64,000 bases of DNA, taken from positions 1 through 64,000 of the forward strand of contig JAPMLR010000005.1 of assembly GCA_026410415.1 (NCBI GenBank), given 5' to 3'. The translations under genes were made by a program, and so were the position numbers. Source of the DNA: Denitratimonas yunnanensis (SeqCode). GTDB lineage: Bacteria; Pseudomonadota; Gammaproteobacteria; Xanthomonadales; Xanthomonadaceae. Positions 17,076 through 26,380 of this stretch are shown here, in pieces (the stretch's first letter is position 1; every line of letters begins with the position of its first letter). Under the pieces are notes generated by a model. It saw only the letters and a program-made list of their open reading frames with translations, had not been told where the DNA came from and ran no database searches.

Positions 17076-17945
17076 TCAGGGATGTGGCTGCGATGAAATG
17101 AGATCCAGCGCCCGCACAACCGGGTCTGGCTCCTTGAGCCAGCCGAAATGATCGGCTTTGGCTTTCTGGAAGGCGTCGTGGGCGAGGGTGGTTTCGCTCC
17201 AGTTCGCATTGGGAACCAGTCGCTTCAGGTTGGCGAGTGACGCGGGTGGCGCGAGCCAGTCGTGCGCGAAGGCCACGGCGCACACCGTGCCGTCGAAGCG
17301 TTGCATGCTCTCGTGCAGGCGGTCGCCGAGATGCGGGATGCGGTAGTTGCCGCGCCGCGCGGTCAGCGCCCAGTCACGCATCAATCCGCGTGCCTCGCGC
17401 CCTGCGAAACCAAGACGTGTGCCGGGGAAGTGCCCGGCCAGCGTGGTGATGGCTGGAAGGGTGGTGGCGAACCCTCGCAGCAGCCACGCCCGCTCGAATC
17501 CGCGCCAGTAAGGATGCCCGCTTCCTATCAACACGACGCGTTGGAATGGATCGGGCCGCTGGCCGGCAAACATCAGTGAGAACTGGCCACCGATGCTGTG
17601 CCCGCCGATGCTCCAGCGCACGTCGGGAATCGTGCGTTCCGCCGCCGCAAGCGCAGCCGGAATGTCCAGATCGAGAATGTGGCGGTAGTTCCAGTCGCAC
17701 TTCCTGCCGGCGCGCTGGTTGCTGCTGCCGATGCCGCGCCATTCCATGACGGCGGTGGCGATGCCCGTGCTCGCCATCGCCGTGGCGAAGCGCAGGTTGG
17801 GATTCACCCCCACGCCGAGCGCAGGCAGAAACAACAGCGCTTCCCGCACGGGTACGCCGAGTGGCGATACCAGCTCCAGCGCAGCCTCGGCACCGTCGGC
17901 CGAGACGACGCGCAGGCTGCGTCGGACGGTTTGATACGTGGTCAT
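17076..17945 (-). CDS. Alpha/beta hydrolase (serine hydrolase)
   Basis: 289 residues from an ATG 5 bp after the GMC oxidoreductase stop. The nucleophile elbow is GGHSIGGQ with Ser in GHSIG. An oxyanion-side motif LFLPALGVGVNPNLRFA precedes it, AFAHDWLAPP carries the likely catalytic acid, and TLAHDAFQKAKADHFGW near the end supplies candidate histidines. It resembles the COG4757 predicted hydrolase family. The tight spacing to the GMC oxidoreductase suggests a joint oxidative and hydrolytic step on an alcohol or ester; the substrate is unknown. Confidence 0.85.
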   Translation of the reverse strand: MTTYQTVRRSLRVVSADGAEAALELVSPLGVPVREALLFLPALGVGVNPNLRFATAMASTGIATAVMEWRGIGSSNQRAGRKCDWNYRHILDLDIPAALAAAERTIPDVRWSIGGHSIGGQFSLMFAGQRPDPFQRVVLIGSGHPYWRGFERAWLLRGFATTLPAITTLAGHFPGTRLGFAGREARGLMRDWALTARRGNYRIPHLGDRLHESMQRFDGTVCAVAFAHDWLAPPASLANLKRLVPNANWSETTLAHDAFQKAKADHFGWLKEPDPVVRALDLISSQPHP

Positions 17946-17950
17946 GGCAA

Positions 17951-19555
17951 TCAATCCCGGCGGCGCGATGGCGCGCGGCCATCTCCGCCAAGCACGAGGT
18001 TTGCGGTCCGCTCCGCCATCATGATCGTCGGCGCGTTGGTGTTGCCGCCGATCAGGTTGGGCATGACCGAGGCATCGACCACGCGAAGGCCATCGACACC
18101 GCGGACCCGCAACTGCGGATCCACGACGGCGGCATCGTCCTCGCCCATGCGGCAGGTGCCGATCGGGTGATAGATGGTTTCGGCCTTGGCACGGACGAAC
18201 GCGGCGAGTTCCGCGTCACTGCGTGCGTCGCTGCCGGGGAATCGCTCGTCACCACGCCACGGCGCGAGTGCGGCCTGGGACAGGACATCGCGGGTCAGGC
18301 GAACGGCTTCGATCATGCAGCGAAGGTCGAAACCCTCCGCATCGGACAGGTAATCGGCTTCGATCAGCACCTTGTCCCCGGCACTCGGAGAAGCGAGCTT
18401 CAGGCGGCCTCGACTGCGCGGGCGCAGTGCGCAGGCGTGCACCGTGTAGCCGTTGCCGTCGAGCCGGTTGCGGCCGTGGTCGTCGAGTTGTGCCGGCACG
18501 AAATGGAACTGCACATCGGCACGATCATCCGGTGCGAGCGGGCTGCGCACGAAGCCGCCGGCCTCGGCAACATTGCTGGTGCCCGGCCCGCGCCGATGCA
18601 CGAACCAGTTCCAGCCGGCGGCCAGTTCGTTGATGCGGTCGTAGGTGTCCGCGCTTCGGCTGCGCGTCAGGGTGCAGATATCCAGGTGATCCTGGAGGTT
18701 GCTGCCGACACCGGGTGCATCGACATGCACGGTGATGCCGTGTCGCCGCAGTTCCTCGGCCGGGCCGATACCCGAAAGCATCAGGAGCTGCGGCGAGTTG
18801 ATCGCGCCGCCGCACAGGATGACTTCGCGCTGCGCAGTCTGCGCCACCGCCTTGCCGCCGGCGCGGTAGACCACCCCGGTGGCGCGACCGTTTTCGATCA
18901 GTACCCGGTTGGCCTGCGCGCCGGTGACGATCGTCAGGTTCGGGCGCTTGCGCACCGGTGTCAGATAGGCCGCCGCGGCGGAGCAGCGCGAACCATCGCG
19001 CTGGGTGACTTGATACCAGCCGAACCCGGGCTGGTGTGGGCCGTTGAAGTCGGGGTTGTGAGGATGGCCGGCCTGCTGGCCGGCTTCGATGAAGGCTGCG
19101 GAGATCGGGTTGCGGTACTTCAGGTCGCTGACCGCGAGCGGGCCGCCGGTGCCATGGAATTCGTCCGCGCCGCGGACGTTGTCCTCGGCATGGCGGAACC
19201 ACGGCAGCACCGTGTTCCAATCCCAGCCGGGGGCATTGGCGGCCCATTCGTCGTAATCGTGAGGATGGCCACGCAGGTAGCACATCGCATTGATCGAGCT
19301 GGAGCCGCCCAGCACTTTGCCGCGCGGCCACCAGAGGCGGCGCCCGTTCAAGGCGGCTTCGGGTTCGGTCCAGTAATCCCAGTTGATCGCGCGCTGGTGC
19401 ACCAGCTTGGCGATGCCGGCGGGCATGTGGATGAACGGGTGCCAGTCGCGCGGGCCGGCTTCGAGCAGCAGCACGCGGAGGGCGGGATCGGCACTGAGCC
19501 GGTTGGCGAGCACGCAACCGGCGGATCCGGCACCGATCACGATGTAGTCGTACAC
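17951..19555 (-). CDS. GMC-family FAD-dependent oxidoreductase (choline/alcohol dehydrogenase-like)
   Basis: 534 residues, full length for the family. An N-terminal FAD-binding Rossmann motif VIGAGSAGCVLANRLS, the GMC signature region around PRGKVLGGSSSINAM, the second signature GAINSPQLLMLSGIGP, and a C-terminal active site with His in YHPIGTCRMG and the Asn of GGNTNAPT. These enzymes oxidise alcohols to aldehydes in the cytosol or at the inner membrane. Closest in pattern to AlkJ/BetA-like alcohol dehydrogenases; no betaine gene is adjacent, so the substrate is more likely an aliphatic alcohol. First gene of a two-gene unit with the hydrolase. Confidence 0.93.
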   Translation of the reverse strand: MYDYIVIGAGSAGCVLANRLSADPALRVLLLEAGPRDWHPFIHMPAGIAKLVHQRAINWDYWTEPEAALNGRRLWWPRGKVLGGSSSINAMCYLRGHPHDYDEWAANAPGWDWNTVLPWFRHAEDNVRGADEFHGTGGPLAVSDLKYRNPISAAFIEAGQQAGHPHNPDFNGPHQPGFGWYQVTQRDGSRCSAAAAYLTPVRKRPNLTIVTGAQANRVLIENGRATGVVYRAGGKAVAQTAQREVILCGGAINSPQLLMLSGIGPAEELRRHGITVHVDAPGVGSNLQDHLDICTLTRSRSADTYDRINELAAGWNWFVHRRGPGTSNVAEAGGFVRSPLAPDDRADVQFHFVPAQLDDHGRNRLDGNGYTVHACALRPRSRGRLKLASPSAGDKVLIEADYLSDAEGFDLRCMIEAVRLTRDVLSQAALAPWRGDERFPGSDARSDAELAAFVRAKAETIYHPIGTCRMGEDDAAVVDPQLRVRGVDGLRVVDASVMPNLIGGNTNAPTIMMAERTANLVLGGDGRAPSRRRD

Positions 19556-19784
19556 GTGAGAATTCCCGGCAGGAAGAAGGCCTGTCCTTTGTTGGAACGT
19601 AGCGGCGCGGCATAGAGCAAATGCTCAGGGCCGGCGACTTCTTCCTGTTGCTGTGTCATCGATCACCGTGCATGTCGCGGGTGGAAGGAAATGCTGGCGA
19701 TGTTGCAGTGCATCGGATACCTTGCGCGGCGCCGGCTTCATCCAATCCGGTGCCTCCCGTGGAACAGGCCAAGACCTCCAGCGC

Positions 19785-21158
19785 GTGATCAGGCAATCCA
19801 TTTCCCGTCCCCATGCCGTCGGCAGATTCCGGCAGACCATCCGCGCACTTGGCGTGGATACCCCCGCTTTGTGGTGGTCGCTGCTGTATTTCTTCGCACT
19901 GCTGACCGGCTACTACGTGCTGCGTCCGGTGCGCGACGCGATGGGCGCCTCGGCCGATGCACAAGCGGTGTTCCCGCCGGGCCTGATCGCCTGGGCCCAG
20001 GGCATGGGCTTCAATCTGGGTGACTTCACCTTGCAGGTACTGTTCACCGGCACCTTCATCTGCATGGTGCTGCTGCAGCCGCTGTATGGCGCACTGGTGT
20101 CGCGCTTCCCGCGGCGCGTGTTCCTGCCGCTGGTGTATCTGGTCTTCATCGCCTGCCTGCTGGGTTTCTACTGGGCTTTCGACAGCGCAATGCCGGGGCG
20201 GGGTGCGGCGTTCTTCATCTGGGTGGCGGTGTTCAACCTGTTCGCGGTCAGCGTGTTCTGGAGCTACATGGCCGACGTCTTCGACAACGAGGACGCCAAG
20301 AAGGTCTACGGCTACATCGGCGCCGGCGGCACCATTGGCGCGCTGACGGGACCCACCATCACCAGCCTGCTGGTGGAACGCATCGGCGTGGCCAATCTGC
20401 TGCTGGTGTCGGCCGGATTCCTGGGGGTGTGCCTGTGGTGCATCCTGCGGTTGCGGCCCTGGGCGATCCAGCGTGAGCAACGCAATCGCGAGGCCAGTGG
20501 CGAAACCGCGATGGGTGGCTCGGTGCTCGCCGGGTTGCGGCTGGTGTGGCAGGACCCGCTGCTGCGCGCGCTGGCGATGCTGATGTTCTTCGGCGTCGGG
20601 GTCGGTACGCTGCTGTACAACGAACAGGCCGCGATCGCGCGTCAGCTCGGCGTGGATGCCGCCCGCACCGCGTATTACGCGCGCCTGGACTGGGGCGTGA
20701 ACCTGTTGACCATCGTGATCCAGGTGTTCCTCACGCGCTGGCTGTTGCGTCGATTCGGCGTCGCCCCACTACTGCTGATTCCCGCCGGGGCGATCCTGCT
20801 CGGTTTCGCGCTGCTCTCGGCCTCACCGTTGCCGGCTCTGATCTGGGTGGTGCAGGTGATGACCCGCGCCAGCGAGTTCTCGCTCGCCAAGCCGGCGCGC
20901 GAGACGCTGTACACCCGGGTCGAACGGGAAGCGCGCTACAAGGCCAAGGCGGTGATCGATACCGCGGTCTACCGTGGCGGTGACTTGAGCTTCGTCTGGT
21001 TGCACAAGCTGCTGTCGGGCTTCGGCTCGCACGTCGTGTTCCTGGTCGGTGTCGGCGTCGCGTTCGGCATGGGGCTGGGCGCCTGGCGCGTGGTGAGGGC
21101 GCAGAAGCACCTTCCGGAAACGCCGGCAGCGAAGGTAGTTGAAGCCGGGCCGGCCTGA
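19785..21158 (+). CDS. ATP/ADP translocase-like (NTP/NDP exchange) MFS transporter
   Basis: 457 residues from a GTG at 19785; an ATG-type start at 19653 would add 44 unlikely residues. About 12 membrane helices are visible, starting WWSLLYFFALLTGYYVLRPVRDAMG, whose YYxLRPxRD motif is typical of the TLC/ATP-ADP carrier-like family. Loops contain FWSYMADVFDNEDAKKVYG and KPARETLYTRVEREARYKAKA. In obligate intracellular bacteria such carriers swap ATP for ADP. In free-living relatives the substrate is not established and may be another nucleotide or an unrelated solute. Confidence 0.82.
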   Translation: MIRQSISRPHAVGRFRQTIRALGVDTPALWWSLLYFFALLTGYYVLRPVRDAMGASADAQAVFPPGLIAWAQGMGFNLGDFTLQVLFTGTFICMVLLQPLYGALVSRFPRRVFLPLVYLVFIACLLGFYWAFDSAMPGRGAAFFIWVAVFNLFAVSVFWSYMADVFDNEDAKKVYGYIGAGGTIGALTGPTITSLLVERIGVANLLLVSAGFLGVCLWCILRLRPWAIQREQRNREASGETAMGGSVLAGLRLVWQDPLLRALAMLMFFGVGVGTLLYNEQAAIARQLGVDAARTAYYARLDWGVNLLTIVIQVFLTRWLLRRFGVAPLLLIPAGAILLGFALLSASPLPALIWVVQVMTRASEFSLAKPARETLYTRVEREARYKAKAVIDTAVYRGGDLSFVWLHKLLSGFGSHVVFLVGVGVAFGMGLGAWRVVRAQKHLPETPAAKVVEAGPA

Positions 21159-21237
21159 GGCCTTCGGCCATGCGGCGTGTAGTGACGGAATGTATCGAGA
21201 GCGGTCGGGGTGGTCCGCTGCCTTGGGCCTTGCGGCA

Positions 21238-21723
21238 TCAGTTGGCCGGGCGCGAGCGTCGGGGTGAAACCCACATCCGGATACTGGCTCGGAACACGCT
21301 TTCGCCGGATTGGTCGCGGATATCCACGCTCACGGGCAGGTCGTAGCCGGTGTCCGACGCGATCACGTTGCCGCTCGGGGTGGCGGTGGCGCAAAGCGGG
21401 CCCTCGGCCTTCTTCAGATAGTCCACGCTCATGCCCTTGGGAATCCAGCGCATCGACGAAGGGATGGTGGCGTCGGTCATCAGGCCGCCGGCCAGTTCGG
21501 CCAGGTTGCACATGGCGATGGCATGCACCGTGCCGAGGTGATTGCGGACGGCGCGTCGGTCCCGCATTGTCGCGACGCAGCGACCCGGTTCCAGCACGGT
21601 GATGCGAGGACGGATGGTGTTGAAGTAGGGCGCCTTGAAACAGGCCAAGCGACTGAACAGCCTGTCGCCGGCTGGCCAGCGGCAGAGCTTCACGAACAGG
21701 GCAAGGATGCGGGGCTGCGACAT
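21238..21723 (-). CDS. DUF4442-type hotdog-fold thioesterase
   Basis: 161 residues with the hotdog thioesterase pattern NHLGTVHAIAMCNLAELAGG, followed by a strand-rich second half. These proteins hydrolyse acyl-CoA thioesters. It is the last gene of a four-gene minus-strand unit (25517 down to 21238) with an acyl-CoA dehydrogenase, which fits clearing of acyl-CoA intermediates. Spacing to the preceding gene is 12 bp. Confidence 0.85.
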   Translation of the reverse strand: MSQPRILALFVKLCRWPAGDRLFSRLACFKAPYFNTIRPRITVLEPGRCVATMRDRRAVRNHLGTVHAIAMCNLAELAGGLMTDATIPSSMRWIPKGMSVDYLKKAEGPLCATATPSGNVIASDTGYDLPVSVDIRDQSGESVFRASIRMWVSPRRSRPAN

Positions 21724-21735
21724 TCAGGTACTCCA

Positions 21736-22128
21736 TCAGGCAATCAGCAAGGCGCGCAGCGGCGGCCATGCGAACAGGAGGGTGCCCAGCACCATCAGTG
21801 CGCTCAGTGCGTGCACGCCGGCGTGGTTCACGCGGAGGAAGACGAATTGCTCGACAAGCCGCCCGAGCCAGAAGCCCGTCATGCCCAGCATCACGGTACG
21901 GCCGAGTGCGGTGTCGACCAATTCATTCGGGAAACACAGACACAGCCCTCCGATGCCGAGAAACACATAGGACAGGCGCAGGTTGAGGATCTGGAGGATG
22001 GCGCGATCGACCCGCTTCATGCGGGGCAACGACTCGCGCCAGCGAAACAGTCTCCAGAACGCCAGATGGAACGCTGCGAAAAGGAGACTGTGCGCAGCGC
22101 ACAGCGCGAGCAGGAGGTGGTCGCTCAT
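21736..22128 (-). CDS. Small four-helix inner membrane protein
   Basis: 130 residues from an ATG preceded by AGGAG. Four hydrophobic segments are visible (LLLALCAAHSLLFAAFHLAF, LSYVFLGIGGLCLCF, a third around VMLGMTGFWLGRLV and a fourth at VHALSALMVLGTLLFAW). It is not assigned to a family. The gene lies 28 bp after fadE and 12 bp before the thioesterase, so a link to fatty-acid metabolism or membrane lipids is likely. Confidence 0.8.
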   Translation of the reverse strand: MSDHLLLALCAAHSLLFAAFHLAFWRLFRWRESLPRMKRVDRAILQILNLRLSYVFLGIGGLCLCFPNELVDTALGRTVMLGMTGFWLGRLVEQFVFLRVNHAGVHALSALMVLGTLLFAWPPLRALLIA

Positions 22129-22156
22129 GACCGTGCTCCTGCCCGTGCCGGAAGGG

Positions 22157-24625
22157 TCAGGCGGCCTGGTGCCTTGCCGCAGGCTTCTGCGCGAAGCTTG
22201 CGGCCACCAGCTCGGATGGATCGAAGTCGTCGACGCTGATCGCATCCAGCGTCAGCTCCTGCAACTCCTTCAGCATCTCCACTTCGCTCGCAGTGAGGAT
22301 GCCCTTGAGCTGGGCCTCCTGCAGCTGTGCCTCGACAGTAAGTGCGTCGATCTGACCTGCCTTGATCGCTTTCTGGAACTTGCGCTCCACCGGCTCGGCC
22401 GCGATCACCTTGGGCAGTGCGGCGTTGATGCGACCGCCGGGGTTGTTGGCGCAGGGTGTCAGGAAGGCGCCTTCGCCGAGACGGTCGCGGGTGTCGCTTG
22501 GCGTCAGCAGCAGCGCGGCCACGCGATGGCCAAGGCGATCGCCCGGTGCATGGGCGCGGCGGCCCCACGGGAACACCAGCATCCACAGCAGCCAGCCGAC
22601 CGGCTTGATCGGGAAGTTGCGCAGGGCTTCGGACAGCGCCAGTTCGATCTTGTGGGCGCAGTCGTGGAAGGCCCAGGCCAGCAGCGGACGATCCCCGGCG
22701 GGGCGATCCTGATCCTCGTAACGCTTCAGCATGGCGCTGGCGATGTAGAGCTGGCTCAGTACGTCACCCAGGCGGCCGGAAAGGCGTTCCTTGAACTTGA
22801 GTTTGCCGCCGAGGGTGAGCATCGAAACGTCGGACACCAGCGCCAGGTTGGCCGAGTAGCGGTTGAGCTTGCGGTAGTAACGGCGGGTGTAGGAATCGCC
22901 CGGCACCTTGCCGAATGCCGCACCCGTCAGGCCCAGCACCAGACTGCGCACCGCGTTGGAAACGGCGAAGCCGATGTGGCCGAACAGGGTGCGGTCGAAT
23001 TCGCGCACGCGGGTTTCCGGATCCGGATGGCGCGCGGCCTGGATTTCCTGAAGCACCCAGGGATGGCAGCGGATCGCGCCCTGACCGAAGATCATCAGGC
23101 AGCGCGTCATGATGTTGGCGCCTTCCACCGTGATCGAGATGGGGGCGGCTTGCCAGCTCCGTCCGGCAAAGTTCTTCGGCCCCAGAATCACGCCCTTGCC
23201 GCCGAGCACGTCCATCACGTCGCGGATGGTTTCACGGCCTTTCTCGGTGCAGTGGTACTTGGCGATGGCCGAAGGCACCGCCGGTTTCTCGCCGCGGTCC
23301 ACCGCGGCTGCCGTGGCTTGCGACAGTGCGCTGCCGGAGTAGGCATTGCCGGCGATGCGTGCGAGCGCTTCTTCCACACCTTCGAAACGACCGATCGACA
23401 GACCGAACTGCTTGCGAATGCGGGCGTACGCGCCGGTCACCAACGCGCCGGCCTTCATGCCGCCCGTGGCGGTGGAGGGCAGGGTGATGGCGCGACCGAC
23501 CGAGAGGCATTCGACCAGCATGCGCCAGCCATGGCCGATGTAATCCTCGCCGCCGATCAGCGCTGACAGCGGCAGGAACACGTCTTTGCCGCGCACCGGG
23601 CCGTTCTGGAACGTGCAATTGAGCGGGAAATGGCGGCGCCCGATTTCGAGGCCGGCGGTATCACGCGGCATCAGCGCGAGCGTGATGCCGCGGTCCTCCT
23701 TGTCGCCGAGCAATTTTTCGGGGTCGTAAAGGCGGAAGGCCAGGCCGATCACGGTGGCGACCGGGGCGAGCGTGATGTAGCGCTTGTCGAATGTCAGTTT
23801 CACGCCGAGCACCTTGGCACCGTTCCATTCGCCCTCGCAGACAATGCCGTGATCGGGAATCGATGTGGCGTCGGAACCGGCGGTCGGGCCGGTGAGTGCA
23901 AAGCATGGAATCTCCTTGCCCACTGCCAGTCGTGGCAGGTAATGGTTCTTCTGCTCGTCGGTGCCGTAATGCAGCAGCAACTCCGCCGGGCCGAGCGAGT
24001 TGGGCACGCCGACGGTGGAGGACAGCACGCTGGAAATCGACGCCAGCTTGGCGATCACGCGCGAGTGCGCCGTGGCCGAGAAGCCCAGGCCGCCGTATTC
24101 CTTCGGGATGATCATGCCGAAGAACTTGTGCGTGCCGAGGAATTCCCAGATTTCCGGCGGCAGGTCGGCGCGAACGTGGGTGATGTCCCAGTCGTTGGTC
24201 ATCCTGCAGACCTCTTCGACCGGACCGTCGAGGAAAGCCTGTTCTTCGGGAGTCAGTTCCGGCTTCGGCTGGGCCAGCAGGTCTTTCCACTTCGGCATGC
24301 CGGAGAACAGCTCACCTTCGAAGCCGACGGTGCCGGCATCCAACGCGGTCTGCTCGGTCTCCGACAGCGTCGGCAGCATCTTGGTGTAGATCTTCAGCAA
24401 AGGCGCGGAAATGCGGCTGCGCCGGACGCCGGTCAGCAGCAGTGGCGTCGCGACTACCACCAGCAGCAGTGCCGCCACCAACGTGGCCACGAGGCTGGCC
24501 TTCAGCAGCAGGGCGACAATCAGCGCGGCGGCGCTGATGCTGACCCAGGCCTTGAGCGATACCCGGAAGTACGCGGCAGCCATGCCGGCTGCCAGCAGCG
24601 CGAGGAAGGGAAGGAGAATGCTCAT
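22157..24625 (-). CDS. fadE: Acyl-CoA dehydrogenase, FadE type
   Basis: 822 residues, the size of the large FadE form. Two or three N-terminal membrane helices (ILLPFLALLAAGMAAAYF, ISAAALIVALLLKASLVATLVAALLL) precede the acyl-CoA dehydrogenase core, with FALTGPTAGSDA, the middle domain and the helical domain ending near MIFGQGAIRCHPWVLQEI. A C-terminal DUF1974-type extension follows. It catalyses the first, FAD-dependent step of fatty-acid beta-oxidation at the inner membrane. It starts 4 bp after the hydrolase gene, in the TetR-controlled unit. Confidence 0.95.
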   Translation of the reverse strand: MSILLPFLALLAAGMAAAYFRVSLKAWVSISAAALIVALLLKASLVATLVAALLLVVVATPLLLTGVRRSRISAPLLKIYTKMLPTLSETEQTALDAGTVGFEGELFSGMPKWKDLLAQPKPELTPEEQAFLDGPVEEVCRMTNDWDITHVRADLPPEIWEFLGTHKFFGMIIPKEYGGLGFSATAHSRVIAKLASISSVLSSTVGVPNSLGPAELLLHYGTDEQKNHYLPRLAVGKEIPCFALTGPTAGSDATSIPDHGIVCEGEWNGAKVLGVKLTFDKRYITLAPVATVIGLAFRLYDPEKLLGDKEDRGITLALMPRDTAGLEIGRRHFPLNCTFQNGPVRGKDVFLPLSALIGGEDYIGHGWRMLVECLSVGRAITLPSTATGGMKAGALVTGAYARIRKQFGLSIGRFEGVEEALARIAGNAYSGSALSQATAAAVDRGEKPAVPSAIAKYHCTEKGRETIRDVMDVLGGKGVILGPKNFAGRSWQAAPISITVEGANIMTRCLMIFGQGAIRCHPWVLQEIQAARHPDPETRVREFDRTLFGHIGFAVSNAVRSLVLGLTGAAFGKVPGDSYTRRYYRKLNRYSANLALVSDVSMLTLGGKLKFKERLSGRLGDVLSQLYIASAMLKRYEDQDRPAGDRPLLAWAFHDCAHKIELALSEALRNFPIKPVGWLLWMLVFPWGRRAHAPGDRLGHRVAALLLTPSDTRDRLGEGAFLTPCANNPGGRINAALPKVIAAEPVERKFQKAIKAGQIDALTVEAQLQEAQLKGILTASEVEMLKELQELTLDAISVDDFDPSELVAASFAQKPAARHQAA

Positions 24626-24629
24626 GGTC

Positions 24630-25517
24630 TTACTCCGGCGGAAAGGATGTTGCGGTGGGCAACGTCACAAGGAAATCAAGAATCGTTCGAGTAAATGCGT
24701 CATTGTCGTCACCCGCCACCATGTGCGTGGCTTCCGGCAGGCGGACATGTCGGGCGTGCGGGACGAGTGCGAGGAATTCGGCGACGTGGTCGTCGTTCAC
24801 CAGATCGCTGCGTCCACCACTGATGAGCAAGGTTGGCACGGTGATGCGTTGCGCGGCGTCCAGCAGGCGTGCCTGGTATTCCTCGCCCCGCCGGCCGACC
24901 GAGTCGATCAGGCGGGGATCCCAGTGCCAGCGCCAGCGGCCATTGGGTTGTTGCACCAGCAGTTTCTCCAGTTCCCGGGACGATTTGCGCTGGGCACGGT
25001 GCGGCAGGTAACGGGCGATCGCATCGGCGGCATGCTCCAGATCCTCGAAGCCTTCCGGGTGTGCGGTCATGAAACCCAGGATGCGCTCCACGCCGGCAGC
25101 ATCCCAGCGCGGCGTGATGTCCACCAGCACCAGTGCATGGAACGGCGGCGGGTCGCGATGGCCTTGCGCATACATCCCGAGGAGGCCGCCCATCGAGGCG
25201 CCTATCAGGATCGGCGGAGTCTCCTGCGCCCTCGCGAGCCTGGTCATGTCATCGACGAACTGGTCGAAGGCATAGTCTTCTTCCGGTGCGTTCCAGCGGC
25301 TGCCGCCGTGTCCGCGCGCATCGAAGCTGATTCCGGGAAACCCCTGTGCCGCCAAGCGCTGTGCAGCGCGGGCCCACGCCAGCCTGGTCTGCCCGAATCC
25401 GTGCGCAAACAACAGTGCCGGCTGTGGTTGCGCCGAGGACTGGGTATGCCCGATGAACCGGTCCAGTGCCAGTGGTCCGGAGTGCTGGAGGGTCGGAGGG
25501 GAAACTTGCGCTACCAT
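24630..25517 (-). CDS. Alpha/beta hydrolase, first gene of the fadE operon
   Basis: 295 residues from the ATG at 25517; the longer frame would run through the promoter. Features are LLFAHGFGQTRLAW (oxyanion), the nucleophile elbow LIGASMGGLLGMYA with Ser in GASMG, ISGGRSDLVNDDH (acid) and ATHMVAGDDNDAF (His). Likely an esterase or lipase supplying acyl groups to FadE. One operator palindrome covers its start codon, so the TetR protein at 25642 probably represses it directly. Confidence 0.88.
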   Translation of the reverse strand: MVAQVSPPTLQHSGPLALDRFIGHTQSSAQPQPALLFAHGFGQTRLAWARAAQRLAAQGFPGISFDARGHGGSRWNAPEEDYAFDQFVDDMTRLARAQETPPILIGASMGGLLGMYAQGHRDPPPFHALVLVDITPRWDAAGVERILGFMTAHPEGFEDLEHAADAIARYLPHRAQRKSSRELEKLLVQQPNGRWRWHWDPRLIDSVGRRGEEYQARLLDAAQRITVPTLLISGGRSDLVNDDHVAEFLALVPHARHVRLPEATHMVAGDDNDAFTRTILDFLVTLPTATSFPPE

Positions 25518-25531
25518 ACGTTTCAGTATGG
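25514..25531. promoter_or_regulatory. Putative TetR operator O1
   Basis: Perfect inverted repeat CCATAC-N6-GTATGG that includes the hydrolase start codon (25515-25517). It matches O2 at 14 of 18 positions and starts exactly 37 bp from it. Confidence 0.72.
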
Positions 25532-25550
25532 TGTTCGGGCTGTCCTGTGT

Positions 25551-25568
25551 CAATACGTATGCGTATGG
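25551..25568. promoter_or_regulatory. Putative TetR operator O2
   Basis: CAATACGTATGCGTATGG contains the inverted repeat ATACG-N4-CGTAT and aligns with O1. It sits between the divergent hydrolase/fadE operon and the TetR gene, where it could block both promoters. Confidence 0.7.
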
Positions 25569-25641
25569 TGTCTTTCTGTCCCGCGGGTCGTCTCCTCCCC
25601 GGTCCCGTTGCTTCCCGTCATTTTCCGCTAGGCTCTTGCTG

Positions 25642-26229
25642 ATGACCTCCGCCGCTCCAAAATCCGAACGCAACAACCGCCTGAGCGCCAACGACTGGGC
25701 ACAGGCTGCTCTGGACCTCATAGCTGAGGAAGGTGTGCATGCCGTGGCGGTCGAGCCGTTGGCGCGCCGTTTGGGTGTCACCAAAGGCAGCTTCTACTGG
25801 CACTTCCCTTCGCGCGACGCCCTGCTGCGTGCTGCGCTGGAGCGCTGGGAGCAGGTTGAACTGGATGAGGTTTTCGCCCAGCTCGAGGCCATCGTCGATC
25901 CGCGCCAGCGGATGCGCGAGTTGTTCCGTCGCGTCGCGCACGAGGTGCGCTCGCACGTCATCTACTCCGAACTGCTCAAGACATTGGATCACCCGGTCGT
26001 CCAGCCGGTGATGCAGCGCGTTTCCAAGCGTCGCCTGGATTACCTGATGCTCGCCTTCCGTCAGGTCGGCATGCCGCGCGGCGAGGCCCAGCACCGCGCC
26101 CATCTCACCTATGCCGCATACGTCGGCTTCCTCCAGCTGTCCCTCCAGCTGGGCCAGCCCCGGCTGCAACACGCCGAGTTCGAAGCCTATGTCGACCACG
26201 TCATGGCGACGCTGATTCCGCGTGAGTAA
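25642..26229 (+). CDS. TetR-family transcriptional regulator of the fadE operon
   Basis: 195 residues from the ATG at 25642. The N-terminal TetR helix-turn-helix is clear (AALDLIAEEGVHAVAVEPLA, then RRLGVTKGSFYWHFPSRDALL). The C-terminal helical domain should bind the inducer, by context probably an acyl-CoA. It diverges from the hydrolase-fadE-membrane protein-thioesterase operon, with two matching operators between the genes, so autoregulation and operon repression are both likely. Confidence 0.9.
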   Translation: MTSAAPKSERNNRLSANDWAQAALDLIAEEGVHAVAVEPLARRLGVTKGSFYWHFPSRDALLRAALERWEQVELDEVFAQLEAIVDPRQRMRELFRRVAHEVRSHVIYSELLKTLDHPVVQPVMQRVSKRRLDYLMLAFRQVGMPRGEAQHRAHLTYAAYVGFLQLSLQLGQPRLQHAEFEAYVDHVMATLIPRE

Positions 26230-26380
26230 AGCGGCCCGACAGGCCGACATGCAGTCGACGGGATTATTAAAGTTGTGTTAGCGTCGGGAGAGGCACGGCG
26301 TTCTCCGCGCGACTTGCCAATGGCCCCAGTTCCGGGCATCCGGAGCACCTCGCTCCAATACATATCTAGGGATAGATCAC

